Shown piece after piece: positions 8,208-16,524 of a stretch of 64,000 nt of DNA. The stretch comes from Oceanospirillaceae bacterium (lineage in GTDB: Bacteria > Pseudomonadota > Gammaproteobacteria > Pseudomonadales > Oceanobacteraceae). How positions within the stretch are numbered: position 1 is the first letter of the stretch; every line of letters begins with the position of its first letter. The notes beneath the pieces are model-generated. The model was given only the letters and a program-made list of their open reading frames with translations. It did not search any database and was not told where the DNA came from. Made by a program: the position numbers and the translations under genes. The stretch is taken from positions 8,545-72,544 of the forward strand of contig JACKOM010000015.1 of assembly GCA_024234265.1 (NCBI GenBank), in the 5' to 3' direction.

Positions 8208-8263
8208 CCAGACGCCCGACGCCCGACGCCCGACGCCCGACGCCCGACGCCCGACGCCCGACG
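8208..8263. repeat. Heptanucleotide array, CCAGACG + 7 x CCCGACG
   Basis: Eight 7-base units follow directly after the ychJ stop: one CCAGACG and seven CCCGACG, ending in CCAACGATGTG. The first unit equals the unit of the array at 27814. The trailing CCAA matches the trailing sequence of the array at 339. Confidence 0.95.
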
Positions 8264-8314
8264 CCAACGATGTGATATAAAAGCACGCTAGTCACGTTAT
8301 GAGTAACCTAATTT

Positions 8315-8581
8315 ATGTTCTCCTGCGCCCACTACGACTACATCGAAATTGCCTGTATGCAGGCCTACCCTGTGACATTGTTTTTAATCTCCGGTGAAAC
8401 TATTTCCGGCGACGCATTGGATACCTGCCGTAACGGGCAACAACAGGAATGCATAAAACTGGGCACAACCCAGGGTGAAGTTTGTGTGGTGCTTGAAGAT
8501 ATAAAAAAAATGCGGGTGGATAAAATCAACCCGCATTTTCAGGAAGTGGTTTTTCAAACGCTTAACGCAAAAACGGATTAA
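8315..8581 (+). CDS. rof: Rho-binding antiterminator, Rof/YaeO family
   Basis: An 88-residue small protein with the Rof pattern: CAHYDYIEIACMQAYPVTLFLISGE near the N-terminus, then an Sm-like beta barrel ending in VCVVLEDIKKMRVDKI. Rof binds the primary RNA site of Rho and reduces Rho-dependent termination. The last 20 bases overlap the 3' end of the convergent chrR gene, so the two transcripts share antisense 3' ends. Assignment is by pattern; identity to E. coli YaeO looks modest. Confidence 0.85.
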   Translation: MFSCAHYDYIEIACMQAYPVTLFLISGETISGDALDTCRNGQQQECIKLGTTQGEVCVVLEDIKKMRVDKINPHFQEVVFQTLNAKTD

Positions 8582-9194
8582 CCAACACGCCTAATAAACC
8601 GCTCACTTTCAGGCCGCCCTGCACTATGGTCAGGCAAATACATTCTTCATTTTGCGATGCCCGCGGGCTGTGCTGGTGTTCACCGGTACGCAAAATAAAA
8701 TCACCATCGGCATACATGCCAAGCTCATCGGAAAAATGCCCGGATAACACCACGGTAATTTCCTGGCCTGTATGGGTATGGCTGCTAATTTTGCCGCCGG
8801 GGGCTATGCGGTGCAGGGCCACTTTAATATCCCTGTTTTTTTCCAGCATCACTTCATGCAACACAGGTAAAACCCTGCGCCAGCGTAAATCCGTATAACC
8901 CTGCGGCACCCAGCGCTTAAGTAACGCGGGCACATCCGGGGCTTTTGTTTTTTGCACAGGCAGCACGGGCACATCATCCAGCATGGCCATCACACTGGCT
9001 TTTAAACCGGCACTGACCGCCATGGGGGTTAATTCCTCCAGCAGGGCACCACCCACGGCATCAAGCTGCTGCACCGCCTGGCGGCAGGCCGGGCAATAAT
9101 GCAGGTGCACACCCACCGCAAGGGCCATAGGCCAATCCAGGCTGCCGGCGGCATATTCGGTTAACCATTCAGGTTGTGGATGGAAGTGGCTCAT
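8562..9194 (-). CDS. chrR: ChrR-family zinc anti-sigma factor with C-terminal cupin
   Basis: A 210-residue protein with two parts. The N-terminal anti-sigma domain (residues ~1-85) has the zinc motif HLHYCPACR. The C-terminal cupin (residues ~105-195) has GGKISSHTHTGQEITVVLSG and GEHQHSPRA. ChrR of Rhodobacter sequesters an ECF sigma factor and releases it on singlet oxygen stress. It overlaps the upstream sigma gene by ATGA (9191-9194), the normal sigma/anti-sigma coupling. Both metal motifs look intact. Confidence 0.93.
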   Translation of the reverse strand: MSHFHPQPEWLTEYAAGSLDWPMALAVGVHLHYCPACRQAVQQLDAVGGALLEELTPMAVSAGLKASVMAMLDDVPVLPVQKTKAPDVPALLKRWVPQGYTDLRWRRVLPVLHEVMLEKNRDIKVALHRIAPGGKISSHTHTGQEITVVLSGHFSDELGMYADGDFILRTGEHQHSPRASQNEECICLTIVQGGLKVSGLLGVLVNPFLR

Positions 9195-9796
9195 AATTCA
9201 ACGTGACTTAAATTAACTTTGAGTTTCTGCAGGGCTAAACGCACCCGCGACTTCACTGTGCCAAGGGGCAAATTCAGCTCCATGGCCACGTCCTGATGAC
9301 TTTTATCCTCCATATAAACCTTCATCAGGACTTCTTTCTGATCGATGGGTAATTGTTTGAGCGAATGATTCAGTTCGTGATTCAGCTTGTGTAAATGCAG
9401 GGAAACCACGGGCTCGTGTTCGTCGGCATCTTCCCATTCATCGGGCAATTCTTCTGCCTCCTGACGGTTCTGGCGGCGCAGCCAGTCGATGCGCAGGTTG
9501 CGGGTGAGGGTGTAAATCCAGGTGCTGGCGGCGGCTTTTTTGCGGTCATATAACGGAGCTTTGCGCCATACTGACAACATGGCCTCCTGTACCAGTTCTT
9601 CCACGGATGCATCATTCAGGCTGCGCCCGCCAATGGAAAATAAATAGGCTTTTAGCAGGGGAGCAAAATGCTCGAACAGCTCAGCAAACGCCCGTTTATC
9701 ACGATGCAGGGCAACCTGCTCTAACAGGGCGGACCATTTTTCATGGCCAGGGCTTGGGCTTAACTCTTCGGACATGGTGCGCGCCGTAACTCTCAT
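9191..9796 (-). CDS. ECF RNA polymerase sigma factor, ChrR-partnered (ECF11-like)
   Basis: A 201-residue ECF sigma factor. Region 2 (FAELFEHFAPLLKAYLFSIG ... VEELVQEAMLSVWRKA ... STWIYTLTRNLRIDWLRR) is followed by an acidic linker and region 4 (LKQLPIDQKEVLMKVYMEDKSHQDVAMELNLPLGTVKSRVRLALQKL). The coupled chrR gene places it in the photo-oxidative or peroxide stress class. The ATG at 9796 has GGGG upstream, whereas the inner ATG at 9775 lacks one. The gene is divergent from the TonB-like gene; no clear autoregulatory promoter was identified. Confidence 0.93.
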   Translation of the reverse strand: MRVTARTMSEELSPSPGHEKWSALLEQVALHRDKRAFAELFEHFAPLLKAYLFSIGGRSLNDASVEELVQEAMLSVWRKAPLYDRKKAAASTWIYTLTRNLRIDWLRRQNRQEAEELPDEWEDADEHEPVVSLHLHKLNHELNHSLKQLPIDQKEVLMKVYMEDKSHQDVAMELNLPLGTVKSRVRLALQKLKVNLSHVEL

Positions 9797-9900
9797 GGAA
9801 GCCCCATCATACAGGATTGAACATGGCCGTGTTTACGTTATCTGAGCAAAACCGGATCAGTACTTTTATCCTTTATCAGGACTTCATACACTCGCAGCCC

Positions 9901-10761
9901 ATGAAACACACCTTACGTCTGGCCATTATCTTCAGCCTGGTGCTGCACCTGCTGTTACTCTGGGGCATGCTGTCCGTGCGCCATACACGGCCATTGCAAA
10001 ATCAGCCGGCGCAAACACAAATAACCTATGTGCCGGCCAAACCCAGCCCCAAAACACCGGCGATTACACAAACAGAAGTCAAACCCCAGCCGCTGTTGCC
10101 ACCGCCTCCCGAACACAACTGGGACGACCCGGCTACCGCCAACCGGGTTAACCAAAAAGCCCGCGAGGGTCAAAACCGTCAGGCTGCAAAACAAGGCAAC
10201 CAGCGCTCACCACAGCTGGCCGAAACCCCTCAGCCGCTCCCCCTTGTTAACAAAGCGGAGGAAAAAACCAGCAGTGCGCCGCTGCTCAGCGCAACGGGAG
10301 AAATTAAACGGGATGATGCCCAGGCCCAGCAGGCGGCGCGTCTCAAAGCCATATTCGGCGAGGATGTGGTGCTCGCCAAACTCAGTGATATGCCCGACAA
10401 AAAGGGTGATAACCTGCAGGATCAGCAACTGGATGATGCCGTAGTGCATTCCCCCTACACGGAGGATGAAGAGCGCATTGCGCGCTGGTATGACGAGGTT
10501 TACCTGCGCCTGGGGCAGCAGGTGAAAGCCGTGTGGCAGCAACCTAAATCGGCAAAACGCTTTAAAGGGGAAATCCGCCTGGATTTAAGTGTGCAGGGTT
10601 ATCTGGTGGATGCCTGGATACACCTGCCAAGCGGCGACAGGAATCTGGATGCCTCAGCCCTGCAGGCTATCCGCAGTGTGCCGCGTTATGACCTGCCGCA
10701 CCTCGCGGAGCTGGCGCGTTATTATCAGCACCTGCGTTTTACCTACCAGGGTGAAGATTAA
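9901..10761 (+). CDS. TonB/TolA-like periplasmic energy-transducer protein
   Basis: A 286-residue protein with an N-terminal membrane anchor (LAIIFSLVLHLLLLWGML), a Pro/Gln/Lys-rich periplasmic linker (residues ~30-180) and a C-terminal TonB-like fold (VYLRLGQQVKAVWQQP ... GEIRLDLSVQGYLVDAWIHLPSGDRNLDASALQAIRSVPRYDLP). It would span the periplasm to couple inner-membrane energy to an outer-membrane partner. No exbB/exbD is adjacent. The ATG at 9901 is chosen because the anchor begins there; the frame opens at 9817 and the ribosome site is weak for both. Confidence 0.8.
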   Translation: MKHTLRLAIIFSLVLHLLLLWGMLSVRHTRPLQNQPAQTQITYVPAKPSPKTPAITQTEVKPQPLLPPPPEHNWDDPATANRVNQKAREGQNRQAAKQGNQRSPQLAETPQPLPLVNKAEEKTSSAPLLSATGEIKRDDAQAQQAARLKAIFGEDVVLAKLSDMPDKKGDNLQDQQLDDAVVHSPYTEDEERIARWYDEVYLRLGQQVKAVWQQPKSAKRFKGEIRLDLSVQGYLVDAWIHLPSGDRNLDASALQAIRSVPRYDLPHLAELARYYQHLRFTYQGED

Positions 10762-11043
10762 TCAGGCGCGGTCCTTTGGCTTCGCCATACCTTTGGCAAT
10801 CATGCCCAGGGTAGTCATCACCAAACCCACCATAGAAATCAGCATACCTATACCCACTAATGCACCATGACGGGCGGCATAGGGAATAAATTCCGGGGTA
10901 TTCTGCATGTCACATAACGCCAGGGCAAAATCCCAGTGCCCGCCGGTTTGCTCACAGGCCGCCACCGCCTGGGCCTCAAACATATACAGGCTGATCAGCA
11001 CAATGCTGGGTAAAGCCAGCAGTAACATTCCAAATCGCAACAT
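10762..11043 (-). CDS. Small protein with two membrane helices, family not recognised
   Basis: A 93-residue protein: membrane helix one at residues ~4-24 (LLLALPSIVLISLYMFEAQA), a short loop with two Cys (ACEQTGGHWDFALALCDM) that could form a periplasmic disulfide, a second helix (ALVGIGMLISMVGLVMTTLGMIA) and a Lys-rich tail. The start at 11043 is supported by GGGGAA upstream. It ends directly against the convergent TonB-like gene. No function is proposed. Confidence 0.72.
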   Translation of the reverse strand: MLRFGMLLLALPSIVLISLYMFEAQAVAACEQTGGHWDFALALCDMQNTPEFIPYAARHGALVGIGMLISMVGLVMTTLGMIAKGMAKPKDRA

Positions 11044-11185
11044 AATATTTCCCCAATTACGCCAATATAACCAAGATTGTATAAATAACAGCCAAATCTG
11101 ACAGCTATTAGCATTGCATTTGCGCGCCAGCCTAGGCAATAATGGCCAGCAATAAACCTATAAAAACAAGAATCAGGTGTACCCC

Positions 11186-12382
11186 ATGTCTTTATTCCGT
11201 AAATCCGCTCTGACCGCGATTCTGTTCTTGTCAGCCAGTGTTGCTGTGGCTGCACCAACGGCAGATGAACTGCTTTCCCAGATTGATGCTGATATTGCCG
11301 CGAAGCGTTTAGGCTCACCGGCGGGCAACAATGCCATCGAAAAAATCTGGCAATTCAAAGACAGCTCACCCTACGACCAGCGTATTAACAGCCGCGCTTA
11401 TACGGTCGGCGAATTTTACGTAGGCCTGGCGAATAAAGCCATTGCTGCCAAAAAATACGCAGAAGCCCAGGATAACCTCGATAAAGCCTGGGATATCGCC
11501 AGCCTGACCCCCGGCCTGAGCAAAGCCCAGGACAATCTGGATGCCGCCACTGGCAAACCCAGCGTTGCTACAGTACAAAGCCGTCCGACTCCCGCGGCTG
11601 CCGCCCCTGCTGCTCCCGCCGCAGAAGATAACAGCGCTGCAATCGCTGCTGCGAAAAAAGCCGAAGACGATAAAGCCGCTGCATTAGCCGCGAAAAAAGC
11701 CGCTGAAGATGAAAAAGCCGCTGCCCTTGCCGCGAAAAAAGCCGCCGATGATGAAAAAGCCAAAACCTTAGCCGCGAAAAAAGCGGAAGATGCAAAAAGC
11801 GCTGCCGCTAAAAAAGAAGATGAAAAAGCCAAAGCCTTAGCCGCGAAAAAAGCCGCTGAAGATGAAAAGGCCCGTCAGCTCGCCGAAGCAAAAGCTCTCA
11901 AAGAAGAATTAGCCGCGAAAAAAGCCGAGCAGGCCCGTCTGCAGGCTGAAGTACGCAAAGCGGAGGAAGCCAAACGCAATGCAGCTGCCGTTGCCGCAAG
12001 TGCACCTGTAGCCGCCGACGAAAATGATGACGAAGAAGATGCTGGCGGCCCTGTCAGCAGCTCCGGCAGCAAAGAAAACGAACCTGCAATTGCCAGTTTT
12101 GATCTTAACGGCAACAGCGTGGAAAACCGTGTCACCGACCAAATCCGTGGTCAGCTTGAACCTATCTGTCAGGAAATCATTGATAACGATGCTTCCGTGG
12201 TTTTACACACCCCCAGCCTGCAAGACGCCCGCTGGTTACTGGTGCGCTTAACCCTGTGTGTACGTCGTATCGATAAAGACTTCCGTTTACGTCACTCCTA
12301 TGACATTGCCACCGGTGTGCAGCCATCAGTCTCCCTGCATGCGGGCCGTAACGTTTCACTAGGTAAAAAAGCGCGTCAGTAA
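11186..12382 (+). CDS. Exported TolA-like protein with long Ala/Lys/Glu helical repeats
   Basis: A 398-residue protein with a signal peptide (MSLFRKSALTAILFLSASVAVAA, cut near residue 23) and a helical N-domain. A run of imperfect repeats from residue ~145 to 265 follows (AAKKAAEDEKAAAL, AAKKAADDEKAKTL, AAKKAEDAK), strongly resembling the single-helix domain of TolA. An acidic Ser/Gly linker and a ~90-residue C-terminal domain with Cys residues (LEPICQEI, LTLCVRRI) complete it. Repeats are near-identical at the DNA level and may vary in number by slippage. It is probably a periplasmic structural protein; the function is unknown. AGGTG precedes the ATG. Confidence 0.82.
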   Translation: MSLFRKSALTAILFLSASVAVAAPTADELLSQIDADIAAKRLGSPAGNNAIEKIWQFKDSSPYDQRINSRAYTVGEFYVGLANKAIAAKKYAEAQDNLDKAWDIASLTPGLSKAQDNLDAATGKPSVATVQSRPTPAAAAPAAPAAEDNSAAIAAAKKAEDDKAAALAAKKAAEDEKAAALAAKKAADDEKAKTLAAKKAEDAKSAAAKKEDEKAKALAAKKAAEDEKARQLAEAKALKEELAAKKAEQARLQAEVRKAEEAKRNAAAVAASAPVAADENDDEEDAGGPVSSSGSKENEPAIASFDLNGNSVENRVTDQIRGQLEPICQEIIDNDASVVLHTPSLQDARWLLVRLTLCVRRIDKDFRLRHSYDIATGVQPSVSLHAGRNVSLGKKARQ

Positions 12383-12395
12383 ACACTGGCAGACT

Positions 12396-12427
12396 AAAAA
12401 AAGCCCATCAATCGATGGGCTTTTTTT
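12396..12427. terminator. Rho-independent terminator
   Basis: Stem AGCCCATC / GATGGGCT, A-flanked and followed by eight T, 14 bases after the TolA-like gene. Confidence 0.92.
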
Positions 12428-12535
12428 ATGGCCATGGATGGCAGGTATAAAAGCTTGAAGTTTGAAGCAAATAGCTCGAAGCAAAAAACAACTAACCGGA
12501 AAAATAAACTCTGGAATTATTTTTACTACGCCGTT

Positions 12536-14833
12536 TCAGCGCCGCCGGTAATGTTCGCGTAATTTATTTTCAAGGGAACTGAGGGTAATAGGTTTACTGA
12601 GCTGATCATCCATACCGGCATTTTTAACCTGCTCAAGGTGCTGATCATAAGCATGTGCCGTTACCGCAATAATCGGCAATGCGGGTAAATGCTGGCTCGC
12701 TTCCAGCTCACGCATATGCCGCGCTGCGCTATAACCATCCATCACCGGCATTTCACAATCCAGCAATACCACATCAATACGGCTCATATGGTGGGTAAAT
12801 AAACCCACGGCTTCCTGGCCATTATTCGCAACCCAGTAGTGGTGCCCCATTTTTTTCAAAAGGCCACCGAGCACTTTCAGGTTCACGGGATTATCATCGG
12901 CAATCAGAATATTCAGGGGTGGTAATTCCTCCCCTGCATGACCGGCACTGATTTCTGCTTCACTCATGACTTCCACCGGCAGGGAAAAACTGAAACAGGT
13001 GCCCTGCTGCAATACAGAATGCACCTGTAATTCACCGCCCATCAGATCCACCAGCTTTTTCGAAATATGTAAGCCAAGGCCTGTACCGGCACGTTTGTCG
13101 TGGCGGTTGGTAATAATTTGCTCAAAGGGGCGCATAATACGTTTTAAATCTTCAGCCGCAATTCCGCGCCCGCTGTCGGTCACACTGACATGCAACTGCT
13201 CACTCAACCGAATGCCCAGGGTTACGCCCCCGGTTTCCGTGAATTTCACTGCATTACCAATCAGATTTAACAACACCTGACGCAAACGGGTTTCATCCAA
13301 TAAAAGCCAGGCCGGCACATCCTCTGCAATTTCAATGTGCATGGTCAACTGTTTTGCCTGAAATTGCGCACTGAGCAGGGTATTAATCTGCCGCGCCATT
13401 TTACGAATATCCGTAGGCACAGGATTTAAAGCGATGCGCCCCATATCCAGCTTGGTGCTGTCAATTAAATCGTTTATCACACCGACAAGGGCAAGGCCGC
13501 TCTGATAAATGGTTTGATTTAATTGCTGGGCTTCGGGGTCGTGCAAATGGGATTCAAGCAGCTGGCTGGTACCCAGAATACCGTTCATGGGGGTGCGGAT
13601 TTCATGGCTGACCCGCGCAATTAAATCATTTTTAGCGCGGTTTTCTGTTTCCGCTTTAGCCATGGCAAATTTAATCAGGCGAATGCGCTGGGCAAGTGTC
13701 CAGGCCAATAATATCGCCTGGGCAGCAAAAGCGAATTTCAGATAAAACCACAAGAGGCCAACTTCACCCTGCACAATATTGAGTGTTACCAGCCCAACAT
13801 ACACAGCCACTATGCCCCACAAACCCCATGCACGGGCAAATATCTGCCCCAACTCATTGCCATGGCGACGATGCAACCATACGGAAATCAGCGGAATAGC
13901 AGCAAAGGTAATAGTGCCGATTACCGCCGACATGGGAATTACAAAGGTCATAAAACCGCTGGCGCGGATAATAAACGTCAGCAACGCCAGTACTATCATA
14001 ATTTTCGCCAGTTTATCGATACGCGGCAGGTGCTCAGCAATAGATAAATAGGCGCGGCTTAACTGTATAGCGGCCAGGGAAATTACCGGCATCGCCGATT
14101 GCCCGAGGTAATAGGCCATTTCCGGTTTACTGCTGAACACCGCCAGCAAATACCCTTCCCCAAAGCTGAATAATAAAATCAGGCTGCTGATAAACAGTGA
14201 ATAATAGAGATAAATCCACTCACGGGTGCCGGCAAAAATAATCAGGTGATAAACCAACAAGCCCAGAAATAAACCGTATAACAACATTTCCAGACTGGTT
14301 TGGCGTAAATCCGCCAGCAGCACCATTTGTTGCGGAGCGATGTGTGCATTCACATCCAGAAAACCATTGTGACTCACCCGCAGCCACAAACTGAGCTGTT
14401 CATCCTTTAATAATTGCAGGGGGATATTGATGCGGTAAGTGGGCAGGGCCTGATTTTGCGCAGCGGGCAACATGCCGCCCATGTGTAATAACTGCACTTC
14501 TCCCGTTTCACGCACCAGATATACATCCAGCCACTGGATAGCACGGTTGGAAAACTCCAGCATCCAGTCCTGATGGTCCGTGGGATTTATTAAGCTCTGG
14601 CGCAGCCAGATTTCACCCTTGATCTGGCCTATCTGCGCATTCGTGGCGGGCATCTGTTGCCAGTGCTCTTCCCCTGCCGCACGCACCTCACTGAAGCTGC
14701 CGGTGTCGCTGCGGTTAATCTGCCAGGGTACGCCCACAAAAGCGCCATCCTGCAATGGCAGTGGCGCTGCCTGCAGGCCCACGGACAAGAGTAACAAACA
14801 CAACAAGCAGAAACGTGGCATAGGGGATTCCAT
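12536..14833 (-). CDS. 7TMR-DISM hybrid sensor histidine kinase
   Basis: A 765-residue protein. A signal peptide (residues ~1-25) precedes a periplasmic 7TMR-DISMED2 sensor domain (~30-170) and a seven-helix 7TMR-DISM membrane domain (~180-385). HisKA follows, with the phosphoacceptor His in ARVSHEIRTPMNGI, then HATPase_c (N box NLIGNAVKFTETGG, G boxes DSGRGIA and GTGLGLHISKKLVDLMGG). A C-terminal receiver domain has LIADDNPVN and LLDCEMPVMDG. There is no Hpt domain, so a separate phosphotransfer partner is needed. DISMED2 domains often bind carbohydrate. No response regulator is adjacent, so it is an orphan hybrid kinase. MPRFC at 14821 is an alternative start. Confidence 0.92.
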   Translation of the reverse strand: MESPMPRFCLLCLLLLSVGLQAAPLPLQDGAFVGVPWQINRSDTGSFSEVRAAGEEHWQQMPATNAQIGQIKGEIWLRQSLINPTDHQDWMLEFSNRAIQWLDVYLVRETGEVQLLHMGGMLPAAQNQALPTYRINIPLQLLKDEQLSLWLRVSHNGFLDVNAHIAPQQMVLLADLRQTSLEMLLYGLFLGLLVYHLIIFAGTREWIYLYYSLFISSLILLFSFGEGYLLAVFSSKPEMAYYLGQSAMPVISLAAIQLSRAYLSIAEHLPRIDKLAKIMIVLALLTFIIRASGFMTFVIPMSAVIGTITFAAIPLISVWLHRRHGNELGQIFARAWGLWGIVAVYVGLVTLNIVQGEVGLLWFYLKFAFAAQAILLAWTLAQRIRLIKFAMAKAETENRAKNDLIARVSHEIRTPMNGILGTSQLLESHLHDPEAQQLNQTIYQSGLALVGVINDLIDSTKLDMGRIALNPVPTDIRKMARQINTLLSAQFQAKQLTMHIEIAEDVPAWLLLDETRLRQVLLNLIGNAVKFTETGGVTLGIRLSEQLHVSVTDSGRGIAAEDLKRIMRPFEQIITNRHDKRAGTGLGLHISKKLVDLMGGELQVHSVLQQGTCFSFSLPVEVMSEAEISAGHAGEELPPLNILIADDNPVNLKVLGGLLKKMGHHYWVANNGQEAVGLFTHHMSRIDVVLLDCEMPVMDGYSAARHMRELEASQHLPALPIIAVTAHAYDQHLEQVKNAGMDDQLSKPITLSSLENKLREHYRRR

Positions 14834-14892
14834 TCAGCCCTGCAGATAAGTCAGATGGCAGCCTGCATAGTTTAGACACTTTTTGCGCAGAC

Positions 14893-14921
14893 AAAAAAAA
14901 GCCCATCACTGGATGGGCTTC
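14893..14921 (-). terminator. Rho-independent terminator after purU
   Basis: Stem GCCCATC / GATGGGC with eight A on the left (a U-run on the minus-strand RNA). It closes the purU transcript before the kinase gene. Confidence 0.85.
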
Positions 14922-14944
14922 TGTATAGCAGTGTTACACCGATA

Positions 14945-15796
14945 TCAGAATACGATGGTTTTATTACCGTGGCGTAATACCCGATCTTCCAGGTGGTAAC
15001 GCACACCGCGGCTTAATACCATTTTCTCCACATCTTTACCCAGGCGCACTAAGTCCTCGATCGTATCGCGGTGGCTGATACGCACCACGTCCTGATCGAT
15101 GATCGGCCCCGCATCCAGCTCGGCGGTGACGTAGTGACAGGTCGCACCAATCAGTTTTACCCCGCGCTGCGCTGCCTGATGGTAGGGCTTGGCACCGGCG
15201 AATGAGGGTAAAAAGCTGTGGTGAATATTGATCACCTGGCCTTCATAACGCTCACATACGGCTTCCGGCAAAATCTGCATGTAACGGGCTAATACGATGA
15301 AATCCGCATTATGCTCTTCGATTAACATCTGCACCCGGCGGAAATGTTCCGCTTTGTTGGCAGGGTCAACCGGCACATGGAAATACGGAATGCCGTGCCA
15401 TTCCACCAGGGAACGTAAATAATCATGGTTGGAAATAACACAGGGAATATCACACTTCATTTCCCCTGAGTGCCAGCGGTGTAATAAATCCACCAGGCAG
15501 TGGCTGTCTTTGCTGGCCAGCAGCACCATTTTTTTCGGCACGTTGGAATCTGTCACGCTCCAGTCCATACCAAATTCATCGGCAATCGGCTGGAATTTTT
15601 CCCGCAGGGTGGCCAGATCAAAGGGTAATGAACTGGCGCGGATGCAATGGCGCATAAAAAACCAGCCACTGACCGGATCGGCATAATGGCTGGCTTCCAC
15701 AATCCAGCCGCCGTGCTGGGAAAAAAACTGCCCGACTTTTGCCACAATCCCCACCCGGTCCGGGCAGGAAATAATTAAACGATAACAATGTTCCAT
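14945..15796 (-). CDS. purU: Formyltetrahydrofolate deformylase
   Basis: A 283-residue protein with an N-terminal ACT domain (residues ~1-80, LIISCPDRVGIVAKVGQFF) and a C-terminal formyl-transferase domain (~85-283). The catalytic segments are CVISNHDYLRSLVE, VLARYMQILPEAVCERYEGQVINIHHSFLPSFAGAKPYHQA and LDAGPIIDQDVVRISH. PurU hydrolyses 10-formyl-THF to formate and THF, balancing one-carbon units and feeding PurT; the ACT domain senses methionine/glycine. Length and motifs are normal. Confidence 0.96.
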   Translation of the reverse strand: MEHCYRLIISCPDRVGIVAKVGQFFSQHGGWIVEASHYADPVSGWFFMRHCIRASSLPFDLATLREKFQPIADEFGMDWSVTDSNVPKKMVLLASKDSHCLVDLLHRWHSGEMKCDIPCVISNHDYLRSLVEWHGIPYFHVPVDPANKAEHFRRVQMLIEEHNADFIVLARYMQILPEAVCERYEGQVINIHHSFLPSFAGAKPYHQAAQRGVKLIGATCHYVTAELDAGPIIDQDVVRISHRDTIEDLVRLGKDVEKMVLSRGVRYHLEDRVLRHGNKTIVF

Positions 15797-15856
15797 AGAC
15801 TTTCCGTTTCTGATGCTGGGCCTGTTATAAACGGAAAGTCCGCATAACTCAACGCC

Positions 15857-16513
15857 TTACAGCAACAGCCCGGCATTAGCGTGTTGGGCCATGGCCTTCG
15901 CCGCAGCGGCGTTCAGTATCTGGTCAGCCTGCACCGGCCCCAGGGACTCGCACAGGCCGATATACACAGTGTTAATCAGTTTACGCATGCTGAGCAGATC
16001 CAGCGCGAGGGGTGGAAATGCCCCGCGGATTTCCAGCCACTCCGCCAAACCACGGCGCACGTCCTGGCCAAGCTGCAAACTCAGCATCTGATCCTGCAGA
16101 TAACGTTGCAGGCGCTGTTGGGTATCACTGCGCACCGCATCCATTAATTCACCCAGCAACACCGCAAATGCCGGACGGCATTGCACATCCTGCGGGGTAA
16201 AACTCTGGCTGCGGCTGAGTTTAACGCTGCTGAAACCCTGTTTTTTATATTGTTCCATTTCACGCAGCGGGTCTGGTTTTAAACGCTGATTATCCGGTGC
16301 CATCAACAGGACAATCATCTGCCGGTAAATAGCCGTGCGGTTTTTAGCGATGGCATCAATGCCGCTGCAACTGGCCAGAAATTTATTTAATTCAAACTGG
16401 CCCTGGGCACTGCAGGATGCTTCCCACTGGCCCATGGCCTGCCATAAAGAATCGTCATGCACATAATCCGACAATACGGTAAATACGGCGCGGCGGCGGG
16501 TCGTTAAATCCAT
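15857..16513 (-). CDS. Hypothetical helical protein downstream of amtB
   Basis: A 218-residue protein with no recognised domain. It is predicted soluble and mostly helical, Gln/Leu/Arg-rich, with two or three scattered Cys. It begins 11 bases after the amtB stop in the same direction, so it is probably cotranscribed with the ammonium transporter from the sigma-54 promoter upstream of amtB. That placement suggests a nitrogen-linked role; nothing in the sequence shows a mechanism. Confidence 0.7.
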   Translation of the reverse strand: MDLTTRRRAVFTVLSDYVHDDSLWQAMGQWEASCSAQGQFELNKFLASCSGIDAIAKNRTAIYRQMIVLLMAPDNQRLKPDPLREMEQYKKQGFSSVKLSRSQSFTPQDVQCRPAFAVLLGELMDAVRSDTQQRLQRYLQDQMLSLQLGQDVRRGLAEWLEIRGAFPPLALDLLSMRKLINTVYIGLCESLGPVQADQILNAAAAKAMAQHANAGLLL

Positions 16514-16524
16514 GCTCTTTCCCC

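Noticed and set aside
7975..8295. Minus-strand ORF with GVGRRAS repeats opposite ychJ
   Set aside because: Produced by the CCCGACG array plus the shadow of ychJ; no ribosome site and no family.
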